64,000 nucleotides of DNA from Bacteroidota bacterium (GTDB lineage: Bacteria; Bacteroidota; Bacteroidia; Chitinophagales; Chitinophagaceae). Below, piece by piece: positions 38,409 through 48,085 of this stretch. The number at the start of each line of letters is the position of its first letter. The stretch's first letter is position 1. The stretch is from contig JAKQEA010000157.1 of the NCBI GenBank assembly GCA_029558715.1, forward strand, positions 1 through 64,000. The letters are read 5' to 3'. The notes below the pieces were generated by a model. The model had not been told where the DNA came from and ran no database searches. It was given only the letters and a program-made list of their open reading frames with translations. The translations under genes and the position numbers were made by a program.

Positions 38409-38969
38409 ATGCTGAAGCTGATGGAACAAATTCCCGCTAAAGGGAAAAAGGAAAAAGTGCGGATCAGGACGGATGCGCTGTTGCGGGAAACATCTACCAA
38501 TTATATACGGCTGATCGGCGATGCCGACCGCAAGGCAAGGATCATGCTGATCGTGAACTCTATCTTTCTTACGATAGGCGTCACCCTGCTGACAACATCA
38601 ATCCACGAAATACACTATGTATGGATCAGTGCTGTATTACTGATGTTGTCAAATGTGTTGTCTTTATTCTTTTCTATTCAATCTGTAAAACCGGAATTCA
38701 GAAAATATACCAATAAGGATTGCGAGAATAATATCATACACTATAAAAAATGCAACCAGCTTTCACTGGAAGAATATACTGCACAGCTTCGTGATAGCAT
38801 GCTGGATAATGATAAGAAAATGGATGCTGTGATAAAAGATATGTATCACTATGGCAACCTGCTTACAACCAAATACAGGATGCTGAGTATTGCTTACCGG
38901 TTCTTTTCATGGGGTATATCACTGGCGGTCATATCTTACCTGTTCATCCTGCTGATCATTAACCGGTAG
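38409..38969 (+). CDS. Pycsar effector-like two-helix membrane protein (PycTM/DUF5706 type)
   Basis: Start MLKLMEQIP at 38409; an in-frame codon at 38367 is upstream of it. The RLIGDADRKARIMLIVNSIF segment followed by two closely spaced membrane helices (about 55-75 and 80-100), a cytoplasmic helical region and a last membrane helix is the layout of PycTM effectors, which in Pycsar anti-phage systems respond to cCMP or cUMP. No pyrimidine cyclase gene lies nearby, so this looks like an orphan effector or a relative with another role. Confidence 0.65.
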   Translation: MLKLMEQIPAKGKKEKVRIRTDALLRETSTNYIRLIGDADRKARIMLIVNSIFLTIGVTLLTTSIHEIHYVWISAVLLMLSNVLSLFFSIQSVKPEFRKYTNKDCENNIIHYKKCNQLSLEEYTAQLRDSMLDNDKKMDAVIKDMYHYGNLLTTKYRMLSIAYRFFSWGISLAVISYLFILLIINR

Positions 38970-38971
38970 CC

Positions 38972-39400
38972 CTATGTAATTCCTTCTTTTTTCAGGAAGC
39001 CATAGAGGAAAAAACCTATAACAATATACCCGATCGCTATGATAATAGTGAAGATGAGAAACACATTATTAAATGGTACATCTTTTGGAATAAATTTCTC
39101 TGGTTTGTTTTTGTCATAGTAAATATCTGTCCGCTGCCCCCGGGTGAATAATTTATTAGTGCGGTTAGAAGAATAAGTATAGATCCCTCTCAGCTGACCT
39201 CTTCCAAAAACAGGATACTGAATTACTGCCTGGTAATACTTATTTCCTTTTAATCCTCTTCGCTCATATACTTCTTCCACTACACCGGTTACCAGGTCGC
39301 CGGTCTTTTTTAATTTTTTAACACGGTGCTTCTTCCATAAAACAATAAGCAGGGGAAGAAACCCGAGTGCAACAATGATGATAGTAATGGTGCCGGCCAT
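38972..39400 (-). CDS. DUF3592 family membrane protein
   Basis: 142 residues with hydrophobic helices at both ends and a central soluble part (GDLVTGVVEEVYERRGLKGN, QAVIQYPVFGRGQLRGIY, RGQRTDIYYDKNKPEKF) typical of DUF3592. Function unknown. Converges with the PycTM-like gene with a 2-base gap. Confidence 0.75.
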   Translation of the reverse strand: MAGTITIIIVALGFLPLLIVLWKKHRVKKLKKTGDLVTGVVEEVYERRGLKGNKYYQAVIQYPVFGRGQLRGIYTYSSNRTNKLFTRGQRTDIYYDKNKPEKFIPKDVPFNNVFLIFTIIIAIGYIVIGFFLYGFLKKEGIT

Positions 39401-39707
39401 GTGGTGGTTGTTTGCAGGTGATCAGACCCTGCTAAAACCTTTATATGGACAGGCAAGTTGCGGGGCCGCTGACAGGAAATTACGAAAATATGATGGCAAA
39501 CCGTTCCTCTCTTCCATACACACTATGCATGAATTTTCCGGGACAAGATTGTCTTTTTTAGTATGCTCATACTCATGAGAAATCGGCTTAATTACTGACT
39601 TTGATCATTTTAACCGGGGTAGTGCCCGTTCTACATTTGGAGGATGAAGTGATAGCAGGTATGTGGCGGAATTTGTAATGATTGCTTAACACTTTAAAAT
39701 TTGTTGT
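39401..39707. other. Intergenic region upstream of gdhA
   Basis: About 300 bases between divergent genes. No credible ORF or RNA gene seen. It must hold promoters for both gdhA and the DUF3592 gene, but no exact TAnnTTTG element stands out. Confidence 0.4.
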
Positions 39708-41059
39708 ATGATAACTACAAAAAAAACCAGTGCTGAAAAATTTATGCAACTGGTAGAAAAAAGAAATCCTGCTCAGGCAGAGTTTTACCAGGCTGTTGAG
39801 GAGGTTATGAAAAGCGTTATTCCTTTTGTGGAAGAGCATCCCGAATACCAGAAAGCAAACATACTGGAACGTATGATAGAGGCAGAACGTATTCTCATTT
39901 TCAGGGTACCCTGGGTAGATGATAAAGGGAATTACAGGGTAAACAGGGGATACAGGGTTCAGATGAACAATGCGATCGGTCCTTACAAAGGAGGGCTGCG
40001 CTTTCATCCCGGTGTTACATTGAGTGTGCTGAAGTTTTTGGCCTTTGAACAGGTATTTAAAAACTCACTGACTACTTTACCAATGGGCGGTGGTAAGGGC
40101 GGCTCTGACTTTGATCAAAAGGAAAATCGGATAATGAGGTAATGCGCTTCTGCCAGAGCTTTATGACTGAATTATTCCGTCATATTGGTAAGGATACCGA
40201 TGTACCTGCTGGTGATATTGGAGTAGGGGCAAGAGAGATCGGTTATCTCTTTGGCCAGTTCAAAAGACTGACTAATGAATTTACTGGTGTACTCACTGGT
40301 AAAGGCTATACTTACGGAGGCAGCCTTATTCGTCCGGAAGCTACCGGTTATGGGTTACTGTTCTTTGTAGATGAAATGCTGAAGACAAAAGGAGAAATAA
40401 TGAAGAACAAAAAAGTGGTGATCTCCGGCAGCGGCAATGTGGCACAGTATGCTATTGAAAAAACAATTGCGATGGGCGGCATTCCATTAACCGCTTCTGA
40501 TAGCAGTGGATTTATTTATGATCCGGATGGAATCACTAAAGAAAAACTTGAGTTTATACTCGAACTAAAAAATGTACGCCGCGGAAGAATTGCAGAGTAC
40601 GCTGCGAAATATGGCGTTCCATATTATGAAGGAGAAAAGCCATGGAAGATACCTTGTGATATTGCCTTGCCTTGTGCGGTACAGAATGAGCTGGATGAAA
40701 AAGATGCCCTCTTGCTTGTCAGTAATGGTTGTATGCTGGTAGCTGAAGGAGCGAATATGCCAACTACTCCTAAGGCAATTGAAGTATTGCAGGAAAATGA
40801 TATACTCTATGCACCCGGTAAAGCTGCCAATGCAGGTGGTGTGGCTACGTCTGGCCTTGAAATGTCTCAAAACTCAATCCGGCTTTCCTGGACAAGAGAA
40901 GAAGTGGAAAGTAAACTGAAAGGAATAATGAAGAATATACATGAACAGTGTATGCAATACGGTAAGAAAGAAGACGGGACAATTGATTATGTAAAAGGAG
41001 CAAATATTGCGGGCTTTGTTCGTGTTGCTGATGCAATGCTGGCAGAAGGTCATGTATAG
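39708..41059 (+). CDS. gdhA: Glutamate dehydrogenase, interrupted by a one-base frameshift
   Basis: The first part (39708-40142) carries the hexameric GDH N-terminus including MNNAIGPYKGGLRFHPGV and the catalytic TLPMGGGKGGSDFD. The frame then ends, and the rest (CQSFMTELFRHIG, DVPAGDIGVG, ISGSGNVAQYAIEK, GKAANAGGVATSGLEMSQN) continues in the next frame to 41059. Restoring one C in 'gatcaaaagg' (near 40116) gives GSDFDPKGKSDNEVMRF, as in intact relatives. The enzyme interconverts glutamate and 2-oxoglutarate plus ammonia. The single missing base suggests a sequencing or assembly error, as in the 2-oxoacid oxidoreductase beta gene. Confidence 0.92.
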
Positions 41060-41096
41060 AATACCAGGTATTCGTAAAAAGTGATAATTAAAATAT

Positions 41097-41127
41097 AAAA
41101 GCTGCTGATTTTACTACAGCAGCTTTT
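41097..41127. terminator. Bidirectional terminator between gdhA and the AI-2E family gene
   Basis: AAAAGCTGCTG and CAGCAGCTTTT form a perfect 11-bp stem with a 9-base loop. A-run and T-run on the two sides make it usable from both convergent genes. Confidence 0.8.
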
Positions 41128-41150
41128 ATATTAAACGTAATAGTAACAGA

Positions 41151-42185
41151 TTATGTATCAGGTTCTTTTTTTTCGGTAATAAACTCGTTGATATAAATCC
41201 GGAAAAGGAGTATAATATAATTCACCAGTAATGGCCCGAAAATAAGGCCAATGAAGCCAAAGAGCCCCAACCCCACTATAACACCGAGTACTGTTATCAT
41301 CGGGTGAACATGCCCCAGTCTTTTTAATATAGTGATGCGTGACAGGTAATCAATATTTCCGGTGATTATAAAACTATACAACAATAACCCCGTCGCATTC
41401 CAGGTATCACCACTGGCATACATAAAGATGACAAGAGGTACCCAAATGATCATGGTGCCCACCACCGGGAAGAAAGCAAAGACACCGGTCAGAAATCCCC
41501 ATAGCACATACTCATTTACATCAAAAATGATATAGCCGATAGTGGCTGTCACACCCTGTATGATAGAGATAAGAGGTATACCGAGAGCACTGGCTTTTAC
41601 CAGTCGTTTGGTCTCCGCTGCCAGCAGTTCGATATTTGTTTTTTTTAAAGGCAGTATATGGCTGAGGAATGTTTCCATTTCTTTGCCATGTACCAGCATA
41701 TAGTACAATACAAAAAGCAGCAATGCCAGGTTGAGGACCAGGTTGACAGTATCATTTACTAGCCGGGGAAGAAAATCAGATAGTCTTCTTTGCAGGTCGG
41801 ACATGGTGTCTTCTGAAATGAATGTGATGCCTGCCTGCTGCTGTACATCATATATGGCCTTCTTTGCTTTAGCCAGCATGAATGCCGGGTCATTCAAGAA
41901 AGGGTGTACTTGTTTTTCTAATAGTATAAAAGTTATGTAAACAAGCAATGCCAGCAGCAGGAAATACACAAACAGGTATAATCCTGCTGTCCATCCCTTT
42001 TTCCATTTACGGTGATAGATCAGTTGAAAATAGCTGTTGCGGCTGAGTATATATAAGGTAAGTGCTCCCAGCAAACCAGGGAAAAAAACATACAACTCCT
42101 TTATACTCAGGTATACCATCAGCAATAAGAGGAACAGGATCATTACCTGCTTGAGCTGACTATTAAAACCGGTTGTTGCTGACAT
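41151..42185 (-). CDS. AI-2E family transporter (PerM/YdiK-like permease)
   Basis: 344 residues with seven or eight transmembrane helices and the family end pattern GVFAFFPVVGTMIIWVP and LGLFGFIGLIFGPLL. The family includes proteins exporting autoinducer-2 and Na+/H+ antiporters, so the substrate cannot be assigned. Not in an operon: gdhA converges and the SWIB gene upstream has its own terminator. Confidence 0.88.
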   Translation of the reverse strand: MSATTGFNSQLKQVMILFLLLLMVYLSIKELYVFFPGLLGALTLYILSRNSYFQLIYHRKWKKGWTAGLYLFVYFLLLALLVYITFILLEKQVHPFLNDPAFMLAKAKKAIYDVQQQAGITFISEDTMSDLQRRLSDFLPRLVNDTVNLVLNLALLLFVLYYMLVHGKEMETFLSHILPLKKTNIELLAAETKRLVKASALGIPLISIIQGVTATIGYIIFDVNEYVLWGFLTGVFAFFPVVGTMIIWVPLVIFMYASGDTWNATGLLLYSFIITGNIDYLSRITILKRLGHVHPMITVLGVIVGLGLFGFIGLIFGPLLVNYIILLFRIYINEFITEKKEPDT

Positions 42186-42324
42186 AAATTACCAGTGAAA
42201 AATAAACCCTTATAATTCTCAGTAAGGTAGAACTTTTTTCGATGGCCGGTTATGACAGAGATTAGCTGTAAGCAAAACGAAAATCATATTGCTATACGAA
42301 TTCTTGTATTGTTTAAATCAAAAA

Positions 42325-42345
42325 GGCTGTCCTGAAGAGACAGCC
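42325..42345 (-). terminator. Terminator of the SWIB gene
   Basis: GGCTGTC/GACAGCC, a 7-bp stem with a 7-base loop, followed on the minus strand by a T-run, 25 bases after the SWIB stop codon. Confidence 0.8.
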
Positions 42346-42369
42346 CTTTATTATTTTTTACCTGCGATA

Positions 42370-42738
42370 TTAACTCAGGTGTTTGCTCAGGTATTTTGCA
42401 ATTTCAAACATAGACACCTGGCCTTTGTTGCCAAACACTGCTTTCAGTTTTGCATCTGTGTTCACATTACGCTTGTTTTTGCTGTCCTGCAGTTTGTTCG
42501 CCTTAATGTAAGTCCATATTTTTTTCACTGCCTCAGTACGGGGCAATGCTTTTGTTCCTACTACAGCGCCTAATGCAGCACTTGGAGTTAACGCTTTCAT
42601 AAAGGCAGCGTTAGGTTTACGGGCAGATTTCTTTTTAGCTACTTTTTTCTTAGCTGCTTTTTTCACAGCCTTTTTAGCGGCTGGTTTTTTTGCTACTTTT
42701 TTTGCAGCCTTTTTTGCTGCTTTTTTCTTTGTTGCCAT
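42370..42738 (-). CDS. SWIB/MDM2-domain protein with a histone H1-like Lys/Ala tail
   Basis: Residues 1-42 are almost pure Lys/Ala/Val repeats (KKAAKKVAKKPAAKKAVKK and similar), as in bacterial histone H1-like proteins. Residues about 45-122 form a SWIB domain (TPSAALGAVVG, LPRTEAVKKIWTYIKANKL, MFEIAKYLSKHL). Such proteins probably bind DNA and affect nucleoid structure. The tail may vary in length through repeat slippage. Complete at 122 residues. Confidence 0.88.
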   Translation of the reverse strand: MATKKKAAKKAAKKVAKKPAAKKAVKKAAKKKVAKKKSARKPNAAFMKALTPSAALGAVVGTKALPRTEAVKKIWTYIKANKLQDSKNKRNVNTDAKLKAVFGNKGQVSMFEIAKYLSKHLS

Positions 42739-42951
42739 GTTTTTTAGATTTAGAATGTTAATGGGTATCTCTTGTATACCGGTATCAAATATAGATTATT
42801 TCTCCTCTCATTGTAACAATGGAAAAAAAATCCGGCTTTTATTTTATGACTGTTTTTCCACAGGGAAAAACCGGTTTTTCCCAATGAAGAACGAAATGAC
42901 CGCCGGTTTTTTTACAGTACAGTTGCTAAATTGTGTTGTCAATAACAGCTT

Positions 42952-43608
42952 TTGTTTATCAATATTCATAGCCATTATCCTCCGGTAACCGGTGAATGGA
43001 CCATCCAAAGTCTATGGACAGACTTTGGGAAAACAGCTATACCTGGCCAGTATTCCATAGGCATTCACCCCTGGCATATCACTACTTCTCATTGGGAAAA
43101 TCAACTGGAACTCCTGCGGGAAGCCAGCCAAAACCCATATGTGCTGGCTATTGGAGAATGCGGGTTGGACAAAGCCTGTGATACTTCTTTCTCCTTGCAG
43201 GCAAAGGTATTTGCTGCCCAGGTTGACTGGGCGAATGAGATTGGTAAGCCATTGATTATTCACTGTGTACGGGCATGGGAAGAAGTACTGCAGGTGTTGC
43301 TTGAGCAGGGAAATAAAGTACCTGTTGTTTTTCATGGGTTCAATAAAAGTCTGCCGCTGGCCCAAAAAATCATTGGACAGGGATATTATTTATCTTTTGG
43401 TAAATCATTGGAACAGCCTGGAAAAAAGAAAATACTCTCCGGGTTGCCGGTTGATAAGATCTTCCTGGAAACGGATGATTCCGCTATCAGCATCCGGCTG
43501 GTGTATGAATGGGCTGCCGATGCTTTATCAATTGATCACAATTCCCTTGTTTTGCAAATGCAAAAAAATGCAGCAGCTATTTTTGGTGCTGCAGCAACTC
43601 AACTATGA
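42952..43608 (+). CDS. TatD family metal-dependent hydrolase
   Basis: Metal-binding residues of the TatD fold are in place: HSH near the start (INIHSHYP), GECGLDK, LIIHCVRAW, VFHGF and LETDD. The family includes 3'-5' exonucleases and D-aminoacyl-tRNA deacylases. 218 residues is shorter than E. coli TatD (about 260) but usual for this branch. The start is a TTG at 42952; no ATG in frame precedes the metal site. Its last bases overlap the tcdA start (ATGA), so the two are coupled. Confidence 0.85.
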   Translation: MFINIHSHYPPVTGEWTIQSLWTDFGKTAIPGQYSIGIHPWHITTSHWENQLELLREASQNPYVLAIGECGLDKACDTSFSLQAKVFAAQVDWANEIGKPLIIHCVRAWEEVLQVLLEQGNKVPVVFHGFNKSLPLAQKIIGQGYYLSFGKSLEQPGKKKILSGLPVDKIFLETDDSAISIRLVYEWAADALSIDHNSLVLQMQKNAAAIFGAAATQL

Positions 43609-44330
43609 CTAAAGATATTTCCTGGCTTTCCCGCACCAGTTTATTGATAGGAGAAAAGGCTTTGCATACTCTTACGCTGTCACATGTAATGGTAGTAGGC
43701 CTTGGCGGTGTTGGTTCATATGCCGCGGAATTCGTTGCCCGTAGCGGTGTGGGACGAATGACAATCATTGATGGTGATGTGGTGGATCCTACCAATCGCA
43801 ACCGGCAATTACCGGCTCTTGCTACCAATCATGGTGAATCAAAGGCACTGATCATGGCAGAACGGTTAAAAGCAATTAATCCTGAACTGGAGTTGACCGT
43901 TATTAAAGAATTCATCAATCCCGGCATGGTGATGACGCAACTGGACAGCAGGCCCTGCTATATCATTGATGCAATAGACAGCATTACTCCTAAGATCACT
44001 TTTATTAAAATGGCCTGGGAAAATCAGTTGCCGCTTGTAAGCAGTATGGGTGCGGGAGCCAAGGTTGATCCAACCAGGTTGCAGGTTGTGGATATTTCAA
44101 AAACCTATAATTGCCCTTTTGCCCAGCAGGTAAGAAAGCAATTAAAAAAACATAATATACGCCGTGGTATAAAAGTGGTTTTTTCCCCGGAGGAACCTGT
44201 TAAAGAAAGCCTGATGCTGACGGATGGTAAGAATTTCAAGAAATCGGCTTATGGCACCATATCTTATTTACCAGCTGTATTCGGAGCGGTGGCTGCTTCT
44301 GTGGCGATAAGAGATTTGATACAAAAATGA
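43605..44330 (+). CDS. tcdA: tRNA threonylcarbamoyladenosine dehydratase (TcdA/CsdL)
   Basis: E1-like ATP-dependent enzyme that cyclises t6A37 of ANN-decoding tRNAs to ct6A. Visible: the Rossmann glycine motif VVGLGGVGSYAAE, the IDGDVVDPTNRNRQ segment that contacts ATP, DAIDSITPK, and the adenylation region KISK.Y/VFSPEEP. 241 residues, typical. Start overlaps the TatD stop. Confidence 0.93.
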   Translation: MTKDISWLSRTSLLIGEKALHTLTLSHVMVVGLGGVGSYAAEFVARSGVGRMTIIDGDVVDPTNRNRQLPALATNHGESKALIMAERLKAINPELELTVIKEFINPGMVMTQLDSRPCYIIDAIDSITPKITFIKMAWENQLPLVSSMGAGAKVDPTRLQVVDISKTYNCPFAQQVRKQLKKHNIRRGIKVVFSPEEPVKESLMLTDGKNFKKSAYGTISYLPAVFGAVAASVAIRDLIQK

Positions 44331-44341
44331 GTACAATCAGT

Positions 44342-44431
44342 TCAGCGATCTTTCTTTTTGGAAAATAAGAAAATGACCAGGGCAATGATCACCAGGCTGA
44401 TTGAACCATATACTGCATAGCTGAAAGGCAT
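44342..44431 (-). CDS. Possible small single-pass membrane protein (29 residues)
   Basis: MPFSYAVYGSISLVIIALV continues with hydrophobic residues and ends SKKKDR: one transmembrane helix with positive residues on the cytoplasmic side. An upstream in-frame stop sets the start. It may be a small stress protein or chance; no homologue recognised. Confidence 0.35.
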   Translation of the reverse strand: MPFSYAVYGSISLVIIALVIFLFSKKKDR

Positions 44432-44537
44432 TAGAAAGATTGTCAGGGAAAGTTAATTTATTCCATGATAAATAAATGGATAAAGTATCTGAAGCAAGTA
44501 CTGCTGATATCATTCATTCCTGTATCCCATGCATCTG

Positions 44538-45884
44538 TCACATACCAAACGGGTAAGTTTCCGGCATCTGGTGTCCGCCGGGTTCAATGTGTAAGGGATG
44601 TAAGGCCCTTGTTTCATCAAAGAAAATAAATGCATCATACCGCATGGGCATTATGCTTGGCACATAATTACCAAATTCCCGTTGAGGATTATAGACAACT
44701 CCAATGGCACGATGACCGAATTCTTTTTTACCTAACACTTCTTTTACATATTGATTCATCAGCATCAGGCGGTCTGTAGCACCGGCATTATGCATAATAT
44801 ATTCCCAACTGTTAGCAACTGCCGGAGGGACGGCCATCTTCCGCATCACATCATTCCACTGGCGACCGGCAATTACCGATCCCCGGTAAGAACCAAATCC
44901 CACAGCAAATACTCCATCATAGTAATGCATCTCATTCACCAGTTGTCCCACATTGACCATGCCATCAAGGCGCATATCAGTTGCCCTCGCATCGCCAATA
45001 TGCGTATTATGTTCCCATACTATGGCTTTGGCATGCAGACCGTGAAAATCCATCAGTTTATTTAGCGTATCAACCATATGATGATCCCGGATATTCCAGC
45101 TAAATGGCCCACCTTTTATCATGGCCCGGTAGTATTTTTCTGCATTGACAGCAATCATGGCATTGCGTTCCACATTCAGTACTGCTTCAGGATCTGTATT
45201 ATATTGCTGCATTTTATTCCTTATCTCCAGCAGCAAGTCCACCACTTCTGCTTCGCAGGATGCAGGTACCCACGAATGTGCTGTTGCCCGGGCATAGGAT
45301 TGCCCTTCTTCTTCACTATATGGCTCAAAACAATGCCAGGCCTGCATGGCTACTTCTTTTGCTTTTTTATCTGTTTTGTCCAGGTAGTTGATAATAGCTT
45401 CCAGGCTTTCCCATAAACTGTAAACATCCAAACCATAGAAACCTACCCGCTTATTTGCCGGCTGTGTGGCGTTATGCTTTCGCATCCATTCTGTCAGTGC
45501 CACAATTTCCCAATTGGCCCACATCCAGGTAGGCCAGCGGTTGAATGCAGACAGAACGTCTTTGGCGCTGCTGCCAGCATCAGTATAACCTTTTACATAC
45601 CGGTTTACCCGGTAACAATCCGGCCAGTCCCCTTCTACTGCAATAAAAGAAAATCCTTTCTCCAGGATCAACCGCCTGCTGATCACTGACCGCCAGGTAT
45701 AATACTCATGCGTACCATGGGAAGCTTCTCCCAGTAATACATATTTTGCATCTCCGATCGCATCCATCAAAACATCAAGGTCCCTTGTATTATTCAGGTC
45801 GACGGAATTATCCCGGATGAATGTTGTAAGATCTATACTTTCACCTTTATCTTCCTTCAAATAAGTGATGCGCATATGATTCAA
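44538..45884 (-). CDS. Erythromycin esterase family protein (EreA/Succinoglycan-type)
   Basis: 448 residues. The family signature VLLGEASHGTHEYYTWR with active-site Glu and His is near residue 50, followed by VEGDWPDCYRVNRYV, GFYGLDVYS and VWEHNTHIGDARATDM. Members open macrolide lactones or act on unknown esters; in stress clusters like this one the role is probably not antibiotic resistance. Start ATG 45884 or the ATG three codons later. Confidence 0.88.
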   Translation of the reverse strand: MNHMRITYLKEDKGESIDLTTFIRDNSVDLNNTRDLDVLMDAIGDAKYVLLGEASHGTHEYYTWRSVISRRLILEKGFSFIAVEGDWPDCYRVNRYVKGYTDAGSSAKDVLSAFNRWPTWMWANWEIVALTEWMRKHNATQPANKRVGFYGLDVYSLWESLEAIINYLDKTDKKAKEVAMQAWHCFEPYSEEEGQSYARATAHSWVPASCEAEVVDLLLEIRNKMQQYNTDPEAVLNVERNAMIAVNAEKYYRAMIKGGPFSWNIRDHHMVDTLNKLMDFHGLHAKAIVWEHNTHIGDARATDMRLDGMVNVGQLVNEMHYYDGVFAVGFGSYRGSVIAGRQWNDVMRKMAVPPAVANSWEYIMHNAGATDRLMLMNQYVKEVLGKKEFGHRAIGVVYNPQREFGNYVPSIMPMRYDAFIFFDETRALHPLHIEPGGHQMPETYPFGM

Positions 45885-46088
45885 TTTTATGATTCAAGTA
45901 ACTATATTTCTCCCCCGGAATCTATGATCAGGTTCATTCATTTATATGAGTGAACTCACCAAAAAAAGCTCTATTGCCAATGTAAATTCACAATATGAAA
46001 TAAAGTGCAGGTATATGCTTATAGCCTGCTTTTTGTTAGTGTTAATGAATGATGGATATTTTTTACCAGGCAGCAGAAGTATATAAAG

Positions 46089-46775
46089 ATGAAACAAGAG
46101 ATTCAGGAAGAGGTGTTTATTCCGGTTGGCTCTGTCACGGTCAAAGGTCATTTGGGATTACCTGAAAAAGCAGATAGTATTGTCATCTTCTCTCATGGTA
46201 GCGGGAGCAGTCGTTTTAGCCCCCGTAATAAATATGTGGCTGAAGTATTAAATGATCAGCATATTGCAACACTTCTTGTAGACCTGCTTACACCGGAGGA
46301 AGATTTGCATTATGCTGCACGGTTCAATATTAACTTACTTACCCAGCGGTTGGTGGGTGTTTCCAAATGGATAGCTGAGCAACCGGTTTTCAAAAATTTT
46401 CAAATAGGTTATTTCGGGGCCAGTACCGGCGCCGCTTCTGCATTAAGGGCAGCAGCTATTCTGGAAAAAAAAGTGAAAGCAGTAGTTTCAAGAGGTGGCC
46501 GGCCTGACCTTGCCATGCAGGTGTTACCCTTTATAAAGGCCCCTACCTTGTTACTCATTGGTTCATTGGATGACCTGGTGATTGAATTGAACCAGCAGGC
46601 ATATGACCAGTTACAATGTAAAAAAGAAATGATGATTGTAGAAGGTGCTTCTCATTTGTTTGAGGAACCGGGCAAGCTGCAAGAGGTAGCTGTATTAGCT
46701 GCGGACTGGTTTAAAAAATACCTGGTAAATACTGACCCTTTTATTGACAGCGCTACTATTGTGCTAAAAAAATAA
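46089..46775 (+). CDS. Dienelactone hydrolase-like alpha/beta hydrolase
   Basis: 228 residues with IVIFSHGSGSSRFSPRN (oxyanion region), GYFGASTGAASALRA with the nucleophile in GASTGA, LLIGSLDDLVIELN with the acid Asp and GASHLFEEPG with the catalytic His. The nucleophile motif G-A-S-T-G-A is that of the 'phosphoribosyltransferase-associated' hydrolases. It is followed after 4 bases by a phosphoribosyltransferase, a pairing often seen as a fusion. Confidence 0.85.
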   Translation: MKQEIQEEVFIPVGSVTVKGHLGLPEKADSIVIFSHGSGSSRFSPRNKYVAEVLNDQHIATLLVDLLTPEEDLHYAARFNINLLTQRLVGVSKWIAEQPVFKNFQIGYFGASTGAASALRAAAILEKKVKAVVSRGGRPDLAMQVLPFIKAPTLLLIGSLDDLVIELNQQAYDQLQCKKEMMIVEGASHLFEEPGKLQEVAVLAADWFKKYLVNTDPFIDSATIVLKK

Positions 46776-46779
46776 TTAT

Positions 46780-47415
46780 ATGTATTTCATCGACCGATAT
46801 GATGCAGCCATGCAACTGGCCCCCCTTCTTGAAAAATATAGAAATGAAAAAGGTGTGATACTGGCGGTACCGAGGGGCGGCGTTCCTATTGGTTATTACC
46901 TTGCCAAACACTTTGACTTTCCATTGGATTTACTGATGACCAAAAAATTGGGGCATCCTGCCAACGGAGAATTTGCGATAGGCGCCGTTAGCCTCGAAGG
47001 AAGTATTATTGAGGAAACGAAGGGAGTGCCTGAGCAATATATCAGGGAAGAGACACAACGCATCAGGGTGCAACTGGAAGAACGGTATAAAAAATTCATG
47101 GGGAATAAAAAGCCTGTTGATATAAAAGGCAAAATTGTCATTGTTGTTGATGATGGTGTGGCAACAGGTCGTACTATTTTATCTGCCATTAAGATTTTAC
47201 GGAGCAAAGAGCCGGAAAAAATTGTAGTAGCTGTTCCTGTAGCACCTGAGGAGTCATCGAAACGAATAAAGCTACTGGTGGATGATTTTATTTGCCTGCA
47301 TACACCTTACCCGTTTTATGGGGTAGGAAATTTTTATGATGATTTTACCCAGGTAGAAGATGAAGAGGTGTTACAATTGCTGAATGAATTAAATGACAGG
47401 AAAAAAGTAGTTTAG
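46780..47415 (+). CDS. Phosphoribosyltransferase family protein
   Basis: The PRPP-binding loop VIVVDDGVATGRTILSAIK is clear, with AVPRGGVPIGYYLAKHF and KKLGHPANGEFAIGAV upstream. The substrate base is unknown; such stand-alone enzymes, with the linked hydrolase and erythromycin esterase, form a common stress-associated set. 211 residues. Tight operon with the hydrolase and probably the following CDP-alcohol transferase. Confidence 0.85.
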   Translation: MYFIDRYDAAMQLAPLLEKYRNEKGVILAVPRGGVPIGYYLAKHFDFPLDLLMTKKLGHPANGEFAIGAVSLEGSIIEETKGVPEQYIREETQRIRVQLEERYKKFMGNKKPVDIKGKIVIVVDDGVATGRTILSAIKILRSKEPEKIVVAVPVAPEESSKRIKLLVDDFICLHTPYPFYGVGNFYDDFTQVEDEEVLQLLNELNDRKKVV

Positions 47416-47442
47416 CCTGCTGCAATTCAATAGTGTAAATAA

Positions 47443-48033
47443 GTGAACAATAATAAACAACACCTGAGCTATTATGTCATTAATGGAATTACCCTTTACA
47501 GAATTGTAACTGCGCCTTTATTACTTGTGTTACTTTTTCTAAAGCAGTATGATCTGTTTAAATGGTTGCTGGCTGTTAGTTTTTTTACTGACCTCATCGA
47601 TGGCTTCCTGGCAAGAAAGTATAAAGTAACCAGTATACTGGGCACAAAGCTTGATTCTATCGGGGACGATTTGACTGTTGCTGTTGCAGTGACCGGCTTA
47701 TTTGTCATATTTCCTGAGTTTATCAGGCAGCAAAAATGGGTATTCATTATTTTGCTGGCTTTATTTTTAATACAAATGGCATATGCCTTTACCCGCTATG
47801 GAAAAATGACCAACTTTCATACCTGGCTGGCAAAGACAGCAGCCCTCTTGCAGGGAATATTTTTATTGCTGACTTTTTTTACCGGCCAACCGTATCTGTT
47901 ATTATTTTATACAGCGGCTATTGTTACTATGCTGGAGCTGATCGAAGAAATTATTCTTGTATACCTGCTGCCGGAATGGAAAATGAATGTGAGGGGATTG
48001 TATTGGGTACTTACAAGAAAGAAAGCAGTATAA
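47443..48033 (+). CDS. CDP-alcohol phosphatidyltransferase family membrane protein
   Basis: The signature DG-x2-AR-x8-G-x3-D-x3-D is exact: D-G-F-L-A-R, then G-T-K-L-D and S-I-G-D. Five or six membrane helices follow. It makes a phospholipid from CDP-diacylglycerol and an alcohol; the alcohol is not known. The start is GTG 47443. 196 residues. Confidence 0.85.
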   Translation: MNNNKQHLSYYVINGITLYRIVTAPLLLVLLFLKQYDLFKWLLAVSFFTDLIDGFLARKYKVTSILGTKLDSIGDDLTVAVAVTGLFVIFPEFIRQQKWVFIILLALFLIQMAYAFTRYGKMTNFHTWLAKTAALLQGIFLLLTFFTGQPYLLLFYTAAIVTMLELIEEIILVYLLPEWKMNVRGLYWVLTRKKAV

Positions 48034-48044
48034 ATAGTAAATAC

Positions 48045-48069
48045 AAACGGGCATATAAGATGCCCGTTT
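48045..48069. terminator. Terminator between the CDP-alcohol transferase and hsp20 genes
   Basis: AAACGGGCAT/ATGCCCGTTT, a perfect 10-bp stem with a 5-base loop, between two convergent genes. Confidence 0.8.
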
Positions 48070-48085
48070 GAGAAAAAGGCAATGT

